Positions 25,764-34,413 are shown, counted from the stretch's first letter. The stretch: DNA of 64,000 nt from Desulfarculus baarsii DSM 2075 (GCF_000143965.1 NC_014365.1:2631501-2695500), one strand, 5' to 3'. A program made the numbers and translations. Notes: a model not told the origin generated them from the sequence alone.

Positions 25764-26408
25764 ATGACCACCGGCCAGCGCCTGCGCGAAATTCATGACC
25801 GCCTCTTTGCGGCTTACGGCCCCCAATATTGGTGGCCGGGCGAGACGCCCTTCGAGGTGATGGTTGGGGCGGTTTTGACGCAAAACACCAACTGGACCAA
25901 CGTCGAGCGGGCCATCGCCAACCTCAAGGCGGCCGACGCGCTGTCGCCAGCGGCCATGGCCGCCCTGGCCCCGGCCGAGCTGGCCGAATTGATCCGGCCG
26001 GCCGGTTACTACAACATCAAGGCCGCCCGCCTGGGCCACCTGCTGCGGACCATGGAGGCCCACCGCGAAGGCGGTTTGAGCCGCCTGCTGGCCCGGCCCA
26101 CCGACGAGTTGCGCCATAAGCTGCTGGCCACCAAGGGCGTTGGCCCCGAAACCGCCGACAGCATCCTACTCTACGCCGCCGGCCGGCCCATCTTCGTCGT
26201 CGACGCCTACACTTTTCGCATCCTGGGCCGTCACGGGCTGGCCGACGAATCCATGGGCTATTTCGACCTGCAAGAGGCGGTCATGGACGCCACGCCCCAC
26301 GACGCCGCCTTTTACAACGAATTTCACGCCCTGCTGGTGCGCCTGGGCAAACAGCGCTGCAAAAAAAGCAAACCCCTGTGCCAGGGTTGCCCTCTGGAAG
26401 ATTTTTAG
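25764..26408 (+). CDS. Endonuclease III-family DNA glycosylase, MagIII-like
   Basis: A 214-residue helix-hairpin-helix GPD protein for base excision repair. The N-terminus (GETPFEVMVGAVLTQNTNW) and the hairpin (ATKGVGPETADS, residues 122-133) match the branch that includes the Helicobacter 3-methyladenine glycosylase MagIII. The catalytic aspartate is 147 in FVVDAYTF. The lysine that gives EndoIII its lyase activity is replaced by glutamate 129, so I expect glycosylase activity only. Cysteines 199, 206 and 209 match the first three of the C-x6-C-x2-C-x5-C iron-sulfur loop; the stop codon falls where the fourth would be. Confidence 0.85.
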   Translation: MTTGQRLREIHDRLFAAYGPQYWWPGETPFEVMVGAVLTQNTNWTNVERAIANLKAADALSPAAMAALAPAELAELIRPAGYYNIKAARLGHLLRTMEAHREGGLSRLLARPTDELRHKLLATKGVGPETADSILLYAAGRPIFVVDAYTFRILGRHGLADESMGYFDLQEAVMDATPHDAAFYNEFHALLVRLGKQRCKKSKPLCQGCPLEDF

Positions 26409-26440
26409 GCAAACTTGCCCCAACCGCGCGGCAAATGATA

Positions 26441-26464
26441 TAACCGCCCATGGACAGGCGGTTA
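26441..26464. repeat. Inverted repeat in the LysM-protein leader
   Basis: TAACCGCC and GGCGGTTA flank an 8-base spacer. The left arm overlaps a possible -10 box (TATAAC at 26439-26444, with TTGCCC 18 bases upstream). It may be an operator or a leader hairpin, 20 bases before the gene start. Confidence 0.35.
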
Positions 26465-26483
26465 TTCCCAAGGAGAAAGCACG

Positions 26484-27149
26484 ATGAACGACCGCTTCAC
26501 CGGAAACGGGCCAGGCCTGGACGCCTCCTCGCCAAGCTTCGGCGCTGACGGCCCCTCACTGGATTCCGGCGACTTTTCGCCCCGCCAGGCCAACGCCAAC
26601 CCTCTGCCGCCGGCCAAACCGACCACCACGCCGCCGCCGCTGGGTTTGGTGGCCTTGGCGTGCTCGGTGGCGGCTTTGCTGCTCAGCCTGTTCACCCTGT
26701 GGCTCGTCCCCGGCGAAGCCCCCGCACCGCCGCCGCCACCGCCCCAACCCCAAAATATCGTCGGAAAGCCGCCCCAACCGGCTCAGATGTCGGCCATCGC
26801 CGCGCGCCTGGGCCGCCTGGAGCAGCAAGTGGTGGTCTTGGCCCGCGGCAACCGGCCGGCCGCCGACAGCGGCGACGTGACCCAACTGCGGCGTCAAATC
26901 CAACAACTGCAGGCCGCCGTGGCCGAGTTGTCCAGCAGGCCGGCCAGCCAGCCCAAACGCGCGGCAAAAGCAAAAGCCGAAAGCGCGCCGAGCGCCAAGA
27001 GCGTCACGCACACCGTGCGCCGTGGCCAGACGCTCACGGCCATCGCCACACAGTACGGCGTGAGCGTGGCCGATCTGAAAAAATGGAACAACATCAAGGG
27101 CCAAAACATTCTGATAGGCCAAAAGCTGACCATCAACAAGGCCCGCTGA
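26484..27149 (+). CDS. Membrane-anchored LysM-domain protein
   Basis: A 221-residue protein with a disordered, glycine- and proline-rich N-terminus, one membrane segment at about residues 52-74, a proline run, a coiled coil near residues 98-150, and a C-terminal LysM domain (about 173-220: HTVRRGQTLTAIATQYG). This suggests an inner-membrane protein reaching through the periplasm to bind peptidoglycan. No catalytic domain is visible, so its exact role is unknown. A PP2C-like gene follows after 46 bases. A GGAGAAAG site precedes the ATG. Confidence 0.8.
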   Translation: MNDRFTGNGPGLDASSPSFGADGPSLDSGDFSPRQANANPLPPAKPTTTPPPLGLVALACSVAALLLSLFTLWLVPGEAPAPPPPPPQPQNIVGKPPQPAQMSAIAARLGRLEQQVVVLARGNRPAADSGDVTQLRRQIQQLQAAVAELSSRPASQPKRAAKAKAESAPSAKSVTHTVRRGQTLTAIATQYGVSVADLKKWNNIKGQNILIGQKLTINKAR

Positions 27150-27195
27150 GGCTTGGTCGGGCGCGCCGGCCAAGCCCGCCCGGAGAGAGGACGCC

Positions 27196-28341
27196 ATGGG
27201 CTCCAGCCCGACCAAATTGACCGGCGCATACTATGCCGGCGTTGGCCGCGGCCCATTTTACGAAGACGACCTGTTTTTCGCCCAGGTGCTTTCGGGCGGC
27301 AACACCTTGGCCGTGGCCGCCGTGGCCGACGGCATGGGTGACGGCCTGGGCGGATTGCACGCCGCCCAAACGGCGATCGGCGTGGTCAAGAGCCTGCTGC
27401 TGGCCAGGCTCTACAGCCTGCGCGGCCGTCGCCTGAGCGAGTTGGAACTCGGCGAGTTGCTCAAGGAGTCGCTGCAAAAGGCCAACGCCCAGGTGCTCAA
27501 GCAAAGCATCCAGGCTCCCATGGGCGCGACCCTCACCGTGGCCGTGTTCACCGACGAATTCATCATCCTGGGCCACGTGGGCGATTGCCGGGCCTATCGC
27601 CTCTCCGACGGCCAACTGGAGCGCCTGACCCAGGACCACGCCGTGGGCATCGCCCTGACCCGCCGCCTGGGCAAGGATCCGACCATGCAGATCGACCTGC
27701 GGGTGGAGGCCATCGCGCCGGGCCAGATCTACATCTTGTGCAGCAACGGCTTGCACGGCCAACTGGGCGAGGACGAAATCACCCGAGCCCTGGAAACCAC
27801 GCCGACCTTGGCCGACGGCTGCGTGCGCCTGGCCTGCCGCGCCCTGGCCAAGGGCGGGGCCGAGGCCGACAGCGCCTCGATTGTCGGCGTGGAGGTGGGC
27901 CAATACCCCAGGCGGCCGGAGATCGGCTCACTGGCCGTTGACGAGCTGGCGCTGAGCCTCGCCGAGGCCGAACCGGTCGCCGAGGCGGCGCGCCAAGAGC
28001 CGCCGCCAAACATCCGCGCGCCCGAGCCGCCGCCGCGCTTTGAAGCGCCGCCTCGCGACAAGCCGCCCGCCCGGCGTCGCGATCGGACGCAAATGGCGGC
28101 GTTGTTGGGCCTGGGGCTTTTAGCCACGCTGGCGCTGGCCCTGCTGGTGTTGGGCGTGCTTTCCGGCCTGCAAGAAACCCAAGGGCCGAGCCAACCGGAA
28201 GCGCCGGCCAGCTTTGCCTGGCCCAAGCTGCTGGTGGGGCTGATCGCTCTGGGCCTGCCCGTGGCCAGTCTGCTCTGGTGGCGCATGGGTGGCGGCTCAA
28301 AAGCCTTGCGTCAGGCCTTTGAACGATTCAGGCTGAAATAG
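27196..28341 (+). CDS. PP2C-like phosphatase domain protein with C-terminal membrane segments
   Basis: A 381-residue protein whose first 235 residues resemble PP2C Ser/Thr phosphatases: YEDD at 22-25, ADGMGDG at 44-50 and HVGDCRAYRL near 127-136. A metal-site position usually Asp (SDG) is Asn here (SNG at 183-185), and the NED motif is altered to YED, so activity may be weak or lost. A proline-rich linker (about 250-295) leads to two hydrophobic segments near 297-318 and 332-352, giving a membrane-anchored cytoplasmic domain. No partner kinase is in the window. Confidence 0.75.
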   Translation: MGSSPTKLTGAYYAGVGRGPFYEDDLFFAQVLSGGNTLAVAAVADGMGDGLGGLHAAQTAIGVVKSLLLARLYSLRGRRLSELELGELLKESLQKANAQVLKQSIQAPMGATLTVAVFTDEFIILGHVGDCRAYRLSDGQLERLTQDHAVGIALTRRLGKDPTMQIDLRVEAIAPGQIYILCSNGLHGQLGEDEITRALETTPTLADGCVRLACRALAKGGAEADSASIVGVEVGQYPRRPEIGSLAVDELALSLAEAEPVAEAARQEPPPNIRAPEPPPRFEAPPRDKPPARRRDRTQMAALLGLGLLATLALALLVLGVLSGLQETQGPSQPEAPASFAWPKLLVGLIALGLPVASLLWWRMGGGSKALRQAFERFRLK

Positions 28342-28404
28342 ACCCGCCGCCGGCGAGGCCCCGGGCCGGACCATCAACCAGAACAAACACGGGAACACGG
28401 GCCT

Positions 28405-29841
28405 GTGGCGACAAACCCGGACGCTGGTCAGCAAGCGGTGACCGCGAAAATCACGGCCCTTGCCCTCGGCCGCCTGGCCGACCCCAACCAACGCGCCAAG
28501 GCGCTGGTTTTCACTTTGTTGCTGGCCTTGGTCGCGGTCTATTCGGCCATTGTCCCGCCGCTGCAGTCGCCAGACGAATGCAGCCACCTCAAACGCGCCT
28601 ATCTGTTGACGCGCGGCGTCATCATGCTCGACGTCCATCCCACGCACGGATCGGGCGGCATGATCGACCAGGGATTGGCCGCGTTTATCGCCGCGCACCT
28701 GTATTTGCCACACAACGAAGGCAACACAGTGACACGGGCCATGCAGCGGTCGGCCAACGATATTGCATGGACGAAAAAAACGGTTTTCGAACCGGCGCCC
28801 GGCGCCGGATATTATTTCCCGCTGATCTACGCGCCCCACGCCATCGGCTTGGGCCTTGGCGAGTTATTCGGCCTCAGTTTATATCATTCATATCTGTTGA
28901 CGCGCTTTACGCTGTCAGCCACCTGCCTGGCCTTGATATTCCTCGCCTTGGGCATATATCGCCCCAACTTTCTGGTGCTGACGCTGCTGCTTCTGCCCAT
29001 GAGCGTTTTTCAGTTGGCAACGGTCAACATCGATGGCTTGACCACGGCGCTGACGCTTGTCGCGGTCGGTTTGTTTTTGCGCGTGGCCGACCGCCGACTC
29101 GAGTTCAGACCGTGGATGAGCCACGCCATGGCCGTGGCTGTGTTCATTCTGGTCACCTGCCGACCCCACCTGCTGCCGCTGCTGGCCTTGCCGTTTGTCT
29201 GCGCCCTGCTGCGCCGATCCAAGCGCGATCTGCTGCTTGGCCTGCTGGTGACCGTCGCCTCGCTGGGCTGGATCGGCCTGTCCATGTCGATCACCATGGA
29301 CCTGCGCCAATCCCGTGACTTGGGCGTCAGCCAACTGCTGCTATTTTACCTGACGCATCCACGCGTTTTTTTCAGCTTGTTATGGAACACCTTGCAAAAT
29401 GACGATTTGCTGCTTTTTTATCGTGAATCATTCATCGGCGTGCTGGGTTGGCTCGACGCCAAACTGGCTGATCACTACTATGCGGCGACATCGTATTTCC
29501 TGATTTTCACGGCGCTTATCTCGCTATCAATCAATAATATTCGCCAAGATTATCCGGCACGGCTGCTATTGCTTTTCATGGCGCTTGCATCGCTTGCGCT
29601 GATATTTTTCGCGCTGCTCATCGCCTGGACACCCCACCCATCAAAGGTCATCACCGGCGTGCAGGGCCGTTACTTCATCACGCCGGCGATCATCTTTGCC
29701 TACGCCCTAAGCGGTTCGGCAAACGTTTTCAGCCTCAAGCGGCCAGCCTTGGCCTCGCCGGCCATTGCCGCCTGGTTTATCGCCAGCGCTTATCATCTGG
29801 CCCACACGCTTGTTTTGCGCTATTACGCCACGCAAGGCTGA
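28405..29841 (+). CDS. DUF2142-family polytopic membrane protein
   Basis: A 478-residue membrane protein with about 10-12 hydrophobic segments and the PPLQSPDECSHLKRAY motif after the first helix, typical of DUF2142 proteins. That family resembles membrane glycosyltransferases acting on lipid-linked sugars, but the function is unproven. The start is GTG. The second half (about 28800-29650) is clearly less GC-rich in its third codon positions than neighbouring genes, which hints at foreign origin or relaxed selection. No sugar-pathway gene is adjacent. Confidence 0.75.
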   Translation: MATNPDAGQQAVTAKITALALGRLADPNQRAKALVFTLLLALVAVYSAIVPPLQSPDECSHLKRAYLLTRGVIMLDVHPTHGSGGMIDQGLAAFIAAHLYLPHNEGNTVTRAMQRSANDIAWTKKTVFEPAPGAGYYFPLIYAPHAIGLGLGELFGLSLYHSYLLTRFTLSATCLALIFLALGIYRPNFLVLTLLLLPMSVFQLATVNIDGLTTALTLVAVGLFLRVADRRLEFRPWMSHAMAVAVFILVTCRPHLLPLLALPFVCALLRRSKRDLLLGLLVTVASLGWIGLSMSITMDLRQSRDLGVSQLLLFYLTHPRVFFSLLWNTLQNDDLLLFYRESFIGVLGWLDAKLADHYYAATSYFLIFTALISLSINNIRQDYPARLLLLFMALASLALIFFALLIAWTPHPSKVITGVQGRYFITPAIIFAYALSGSANVFSLKRPALASPAIAAWFIASAYHLAHTLVLRYYATQG

Positions 29842-29880
29842 ATACAATCACCGCCAAACAGATAACGCCCAGCCAAAAGC

Positions 29881-29921
29881 CATCGCCCGCAAAACCAGCT
29901 TGCGCGGTTTCGCGGGCGATG
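29881..29921. terminator. Long hairpin between convergent genes
   Basis: Arms CATCGCCCGCAAAACC and GGTTTCGCGGGCGATG pair over 16 positions with one mismatch around a 9-base loop. It separates the DUF2142 gene (plus) from recR (minus). There is no T-run, so it may be a transcription barrier of unknown efficiency. Confidence 0.5.
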
Positions 29922-29947
29922 ATTCGCCGCGGCTGGACGTCAGGCGA

Positions 29948-30553
29948 TTACGAACCGCCCGGCTCCCGCCGCCGGCGTGACTCCAGCGCGCGGGCGATGG
30001 TCAGCCCGTCGATGTATTTCAAGTCGCCGCCCACGGGCATGCCGTAGCCCAGCCGGCTGATCAACAGCCCCGGCCGGGCCAGGCTCTGGGCGACCAGATC
30101 GGCGGTGGCCTCGCCCTCGACGGTGGAGTTGGTGGCGATGATCAATTCGCGCACGCCCTCGGCCGCCCGCCGCGTCAAGGCGTCCAGACCCAGTTGGCCC
30201 GGTCCCACGCCATCCAACGGCGAAAGCGCCCCGGACAACACGAAATAGAGCCCCCGATAGGCCCCGGCCGCCTCCATGGCCGCCAGGTCGGCCGGCGACT
30301 CGACCACGCAGAGCAGCCCGGAATCACGGGCCGGGTCGGCGCAGATGGCGCATGGATCGCGGTCGGCCAGGTTGCGACAGCGCGCGCAGGTGTTGACCTC
30401 CGCGCCCACCCGCGCCACCGCCGCGGCCAGGGCCCGCGCCTCCTCGGGCCGGGCCCGGGCCAGATGCAGGGCCAGGCGCTCGGCGGTCTTGCGGCCGATG
30501 CCAGGCAAGCGGCACAGCGCGCCCATGAGGTTCTCGACGGCGCGGGGATACAC
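29948..30553 (-). CDS. recR: Recombination protein RecR
   Basis: RecR works with RecF/RecO to load RecA at single-strand gaps. The 201-residue protein has the N-terminal helix-hairpin-helix (LPGIGRKTAERLA), a zinc finger with cysteines 56, 59, 68 and 71, and a Toprim domain (VVESPADLAAME). The start is GTG, giving MYPRAVENLM. It lies six bases after ybaB in the conserved dnaX-ybaB-recR order. Confidence 0.97.
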   Translation of the reverse strand: MYPRAVENLMGALCRLPGIGRKTAERLALHLARARPEEARALAAAVARVGAEVNTCARCRNLADRDPCAICADPARDSGLLCVVESPADLAAMEAAGAYRGLYFVLSGALSPLDGVGPGQLGLDALTRRAAEGVRELIIATNSTVEGEATADLVAQSLARPGLLISRLGYGMPVGGDLKYIDGLTIARALESRRRREPGGS

Positions 30554-30559
30554 GGCGCG

Positions 30560-30880
30560 TTACATCAGGCCGGGAATGGACATGCCGCCGGTGAGCTTGC
30601 CCATCTCTTCCTGCATCATCTCCTGGGCCCGGCGCTGGGCCTCGCGCACCGAGGCGATGACCAGGTCACAGAGCATGTCCACGTCCTGGGGATCGACCAC
30701 CTCCTGGTCCAGGCGCAGGGCCATCAGCTCGCCCCGGCCATTGACCGTGGCCTCGACCATGCCGCCGCCGGCTTGGGCCGAAACTTGACGCTCGGCCAAT
30801 TCCTCTTGCATTTTCAGCATCTTCTGCTGCATCTTCTGGGCTTGCTTGACCAGGTTGCCCATGCCGCCCCGGGGAATCAT
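30560..30880 (-). CDS. ybaB: YbaB/EbfC family nucleoid-associated protein
   Basis: A small (106 residues) DNA-binding protein of the YbaB family, with the conserved MGNLVKQAQKMQQKM helix and VNGRGELMALRLD strand segment. The ATG could also be the internal methionine 7. It sits between dnaX and recR as usual. Confidence 0.95.
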   Translation of the reverse strand: MIPRGGMGNLVKQAQKMQQKMLKMQEELAERQVSAQAGGGMVEATVNGRGELMALRLDQEVVDPQDVDMLCDLVIASVREAQRRAQEMMQEEMGKLTGGMSIPGLM

Positions 30881-30906
30881 CTATCTTGCTCCTCGATCTG
30901 GTTGGT

Positions 30907-32505
30907 TCATTTTTGCTCGATGGGATTGATGGCCACCACTTCGGCCTCGAAGACCTCCATGGCCACCCGCACCGCCGGGTGCTCGGCCACGCCGGACACC
31001 TGCTCCAGGGTCTGCCTGGTCGGCGGCGGCGGAGGCTCCTCCCGCCCCGGCGTCAGGCTGACCGCCCTGGGCGCGCCCCACAGATCGGCGGCGGCGGCGG
31101 ACAACTTGGCCTCGTGTTCGGCGTTGCAATAGCGCGCCGCCGGGCCTGGCGGCATGGTGATGGCCAGGCCGTCGCCGCGCCCGGCCGCCACGGCCCGCGC
31201 CAGATAACTGCCAAAAACCGGCTCGCCCCGGCCGACAAACTCGGCCAACTGGCGCAGCGCCGTTTCGGGCGATGGCATGGCCTTGGCCGCGGCCGGCTGG
31301 ACCGACGGAGACTGGACAGCGGCCGGCTGTGGATCGGCCACGGCGCGCGGCACGGCCTGGCCGGGCGCCTCGGCCCCGGCGGCCAGGCGGGTGATGATCT
31401 CATCCAGGGCCAACACCGGCCGCACCTGGGTCAGCTTGAGCAGGGTCATCTCCATGACCAAGCGCGGCTGGCTGGCCCGGCGGAACATCTCCTCGCCGGC
31501 GGCCAGGTGGTCGAAGATCTCGTGCAGGGTTTCGGGGCTGTGGGCCTGGGCCTGGCGCGAAAGCTCGGCGATTTCCTCGGCGGTCAGGCCGAACAGGTCG
31601 GCCCCGGGCGGAGCGCTCTTGGCCGCGGCCAGGTTGCGGAAATGCTCCATCAGCGCGCCGTAAAATGCCTGCATCTCGCCGCCGGCCGCGTAGACCCGCG
31701 AGACCAGCTCCAGCACCTGCCCGGCGTCGGCGGCCAAAACGGCCTCGGCCGTGCGCCAGACCATCTCATGGTCGATCAGCCCCAGCAGTTGCACCACATC
31801 CTGGTGGCGGAGGCCCTGTCGGCCCACGCTGAGCACCTGATCCAACAAGCTGAGGCTGTCGCGCACCGAGCCGTCGGCCTCGCGGGCCAGCAGGGCCAGA
31901 CTCTCCGGCGGCAGATCGAAGCCCTCGGCCTGGCAGACGCCGGCCAGGTGTTCGGTCAGCACTCGGGGCGCCAAGCGTCTGAAATCATAGCGTTGGCAGC
32001 GCGAAAGAATGGTCAGGGGCACCTTGTGCGCGTCGGTGGTGGCCAGGATGAACACCGCGTGTTCCGGCGGCTCCTCGAGGGTTTTGAGCAAGGCGTTGAA
32101 GGCGGCCTTGCTGAGCATGTGCACTTCGTCGAGGATCGTCACCCGGTGGCGCGCCGACTGAGGGCGGAAGCGAATCACCTCGCGCAGCTCACGCACGTCC
32201 TCCACACGCGAATTGCTGGCCGCGTCGATCTCTTGCACGTCCACGGCCCGGCCCTCGTCGATCTCGCGGCAGTGGACGCACACACCACAGGGCTGATCGG
32301 TGGGGCCTTGCTGACAGTTGAGGGCCTTGGCCAAGATGCGCGCCACCGACGTCTTGCCCACGCCGCGCGGCCCCGTGAAGCAAAACGCGTGGGCCACCCG
32401 GCCGCTGGCGATGGCCCCGGCCAGGGTGGCGGTCACGTGCTCTTGGCCCACCACCTGCGAAAAGGTGGCCGGCCGATGCTTGCGGGCCAGGACTAGATAG
32501 CTCAC
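30907..32505 (-). CDS. dnaX: DNA polymerase III subunit gamma/tau
   Basis: DnaX is the ATPase of the replicative clamp loader. The 532-residue protein has Walker A GPRGVGKT (45-52), a zinc module with cysteines 64, 73, 76 and 79, Walker B ILDEVHMLS and the sensor region KTLEEPPEHA. The C-terminal part (from about 370) is alanine- and proline-rich, then a tau-like domain. GTG start with GGAG about 10 bases upstream. I cannot see a clear programmed frameshift site for a short gamma form. Confidence 0.96.
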   Translation of the reverse strand: MSYLVLARKHRPATFSQVVGQEHVTATLAGAIASGRVAHAFCFTGPRGVGKTSVARILAKALNCQQGPTDQPCGVCVHCREIDEGRAVDVQEIDAASNSRVEDVRELREVIRFRPQSARHRVTILDEVHMLSKAAFNALLKTLEEPPEHAVFILATTDAHKVPLTILSRCQRYDFRRLAPRVLTEHLAGVCQAEGFDLPPESLALLAREADGSVRDSLSLLDQVLSVGRQGLRHQDVVQLLGLIDHEMVWRTAEAVLAADAGQVLELVSRVYAAGGEMQAFYGALMEHFRNLAAAKSAPPGADLFGLTAEEIAELSRQAQAHSPETLHEIFDHLAAGEEMFRRASQPRLVMEMTLLKLTQVRPVLALDEIITRLAAGAEAPGQAVPRAVADPQPAAVQSPSVQPAAAKAMPSPETALRQLAEFVGRGEPVFGSYLARAVAAGRGDGLAITMPPGPAARYCNAEHEAKLSAAAADLWGAPRAVSLTPGREEPPPPPTRQTLEQVSGVAEHPAVRVAMEVFEAEVVAINPIEQK

Positions 32506-32629
32506 GCGGGGGGCGCTCCGATGCGCGCGTCAGGCGCAACTATTTGATTTGTATCTGTTTTGTCAGCCAACGACCTCGATAACCATAACATTGCCCGTCC
32601 GCGCTGTCAATCGGCCCACCGCAAAATAC

Positions 32630-33337
32630 TCATTGCCTGATGAGGCTCAAGCCCTTGCGGCCGGTGGCCTGTTGGATCTTGCGCAGATTCTCGCGGGCCT
32701 GGTCCTTGGACGTGCAGCAGGCGGCCACCACCCGCAGCCAGGCCTTGCCCTTGAGCCTGACTTTTTTGACACTGGCCGAAAAGCCCTTGGCTTTCAGCAA
32801 GTTCACGTCGCCATCGGCGCTGGCTTTTTTGAGGTTGGACGAAAACAGCACCGCCCACTGACCGCCAGTCGTGGCGGCTGGCGCGGCGGTGGGCGCGGCC
32901 ACCGGCGGCGGCAACGGGCTCTGGGCCGGCGGCGCTTCGACCAGCGGCGGAGCGGCCTCCAAGCCGGCCAGAGCCGCGCGCATCTCGGCCACGGCCCGCT
33001 CGCGGGGGTAATCGGGCCGCTCGGGGCCCACCGTGGCCCGCTCCACGCCGGTTTGCCAGACACGGCGGGCCACCTCGGGCTGTCCGCTGTCTTGGTAGAT
33101 CAGGCCAAGCTGATAATATGCCTGGTATAAGTCAGGATCGGCCTGAAGGGCCCGTTGCAGCTCACGGGCGGCGGCGTCGGCCTCGTTGGCCGCCTTCATG
33201 GTCAGAGCCTTGTCGTAGTGGGCCAGGGCCTTGGCGTCGTCCGGGCCGGCCACGGCCGGGGCCTCCTTGCCCGCGCAGCCCACCAAGCCCAACAACAGCG
33301 CCACCAGGGCCACGGCCAAAACATCGCGCCCCAACAT
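32630..33337 (-). CDS. Lipoprotein with TPR and SPOR domains
   Basis: A 235-residue lipoprotein. The signal peptide ends in LGLVGC, with the lipidated cysteine at 21. TPR-like repeats span about residues 30-100 (LYQAYYQLGLIYQDSG). A proline/alanine linker leads to a C-terminal SPOR domain (from about 157, QWAVLFSSNLKKASA), which usually binds denuded peptidoglycan at division sites. The frame opens 14 codons earlier, but the inner ATG has GGAGGAG directly in front. It is upstream of dnaX on the same strand. Confidence 0.85.
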   Translation of the reverse strand: MLGRDVLAVALVALLLGLVGCAGKEAPAVAGPDDAKALAHYDKALTMKAANEADAAARELQRALQADPDLYQAYYQLGLIYQDSGQPEVARRVWQTGVERATVGPERPDYPRERAVAEMRAALAGLEAAPPLVEAPPAQSPLPPPVAAPTAAPAATTGGQWAVLFSSNLKKASADGDVNLLKAKGFSASVKKVRLKGKAWLRVVAACCTSKDQARENLRKIQQATGRKGLSLIRQ

Positions 33338-33379
33338 TCGCTCCTCCCATCCCTTCAACGCCCTCAGCGGCGTCGTCAC

Positions 33380-33408
33380 AGGATAACACGGCCTAGCCCC
33401 GAGGCCAA
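33380..33408 (-). promoter_or_regulatory. Possible promoter for the TPR/SPOR lipoprotein gene
   Basis: Minus-strand TTGGCC (33408-33403), 17-base spacer, TATCCT (33385-33380), 43 bases upstream of the lipoprotein ATG, in a 75-base gap. Confidence 0.45.
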
Positions 33409-33412
33409 GCCG

Positions 33413-34306
33413 CTACTTGGAGCCGGGGTCGTCGGTGTGCTCGTCGCCGGTGGGCGGGGGGTCGAGCTTTTTGCCGTTACGGGTAATGGGCACCACGTGG
33501 CCGCCGCCGTGGCTCATGCGGTCGATGGGTTGTTTCTTGCCGCCCAGCCGCTCGCGGGACCAACGCTTTTGCCGGCGCTGAACCTCGGCCGGATCGTAGA
33601 AACGCATCCAGTCTTCTTGATAATGCCACAGATCCTGCTCGGGGTTGCGAAAGGCCCACTCCACGTCCTCGGGGCCGAAGCCGGCCAGGTACCACGAGTC
33701 TTGGTTGCGGATGACGTTTTCCTCGCGGGCAAAGCTGAGCAGGGCCAGACGATAATCCACGCGGCGGAAATCCAGAAGGATTTGGCCGGCCAACTGCCGC
33801 ACGACGCGGTCCTCGCCCTCGTCCATGAAACGCTCGCCGATGATACGGAAGACATGGGCGGCGCTTTCCGGGCTGTCGATGCTGATGGCGGCCAGACCCT
33901 TCATGGCCAGGTCGCGAGCCGACCAGCCGGCCGAACCGTCGCGGCAGACCGCCGTCAGCCCGGCGATGGCCTTGGGGCCCAGCTTGCCAAAGATCGCCGG
34001 CAGCAGTTCGGTGACCCAGTCGCAATCAAAGGCGTCGGACCAGCGCAGCACCGCCAGCATCGGCAAAACGGCGTCGTCGTCGCCACGCAGGCCCAGGATG
34101 TAGGAGCAGTGCACCACCGCCCACCACTCCGGCAACTCGCTCAACCAACTCTGCTTGTCCATGACCACTTGGGCCAGATAGGGCAACAGGCTGTCACGGC
34201 TGGCGATTTCCTGGACGGCTTCCAGGTCCAGGCGGTCTTCGGCCCAGAACAGCATCTCGAAAAGTTGCTCGTCGCCAAGGGTTGTGTAATCGAAGCGGGG
34301 CTGCAT
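33413..34306 (-). CDS. Hypothetical protein with HEAT-like helical repeats
   Basis: I do not recognise this 297-residue protein with confidence. The first 190 residues look like paired helices of a HEAT/armadillo type (for example WWAVVHCSYILGLRGDDDAVLPML), often a protein-binding scaffold. A middle segment is rich in aromatic residues (DSWYLAGFGPEDVEWAF, WHYQEDWMRFYDP), and the last 50 residues are charged and probably flexible. There is no signal peptide or membrane segment, so it is likely cytoplasmic. It has its own promoter and is not in an operon. Confidence 0.65.
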   Translation of the reverse strand: MQPRFDYTTLGDEQLFEMLFWAEDRLDLEAVQEIASRDSLLPYLAQVVMDKQSWLSELPEWWAVVHCSYILGLRGDDDAVLPMLAVLRWSDAFDCDWVTELLPAIFGKLGPKAIAGLTAVCRDGSAGWSARDLAMKGLAAISIDSPESAAHVFRIIGERFMDEGEDRVVRQLAGQILLDFRRVDYRLALLSFAREENVIRNQDSWYLAGFGPEDVEWAFRNPEQDLWHYQEDWMRFYDPAEVQRRQKRWSRERLGGKKQPIDRMSHGGGHVVPITRNGKKLDPPPTGDEHTDDPGSK

Positions 34307-34362
34307 GGATTCCTCTCGGATGGGGCGGCGGAAAGCAGTTGTCCGCCATGCCGTTAGCCTTC

Positions 34363-34391
34363 AATATACCCCAGGGCCTTTTGCCTTACAA
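34363..34391 (-). promoter_or_regulatory. Promoter for the HEAT-like gene
   Basis: Minus-strand TTGTAA (34391-34386), 17-base spacer, TATATT (34368-34363), 57 bases upstream of the ATG. It stands out as AT-rich in this genome. Confidence 0.6.
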
Positions 34392-34413
34392 CCAGCAAAC
34401 AGGAGCATAAAAA

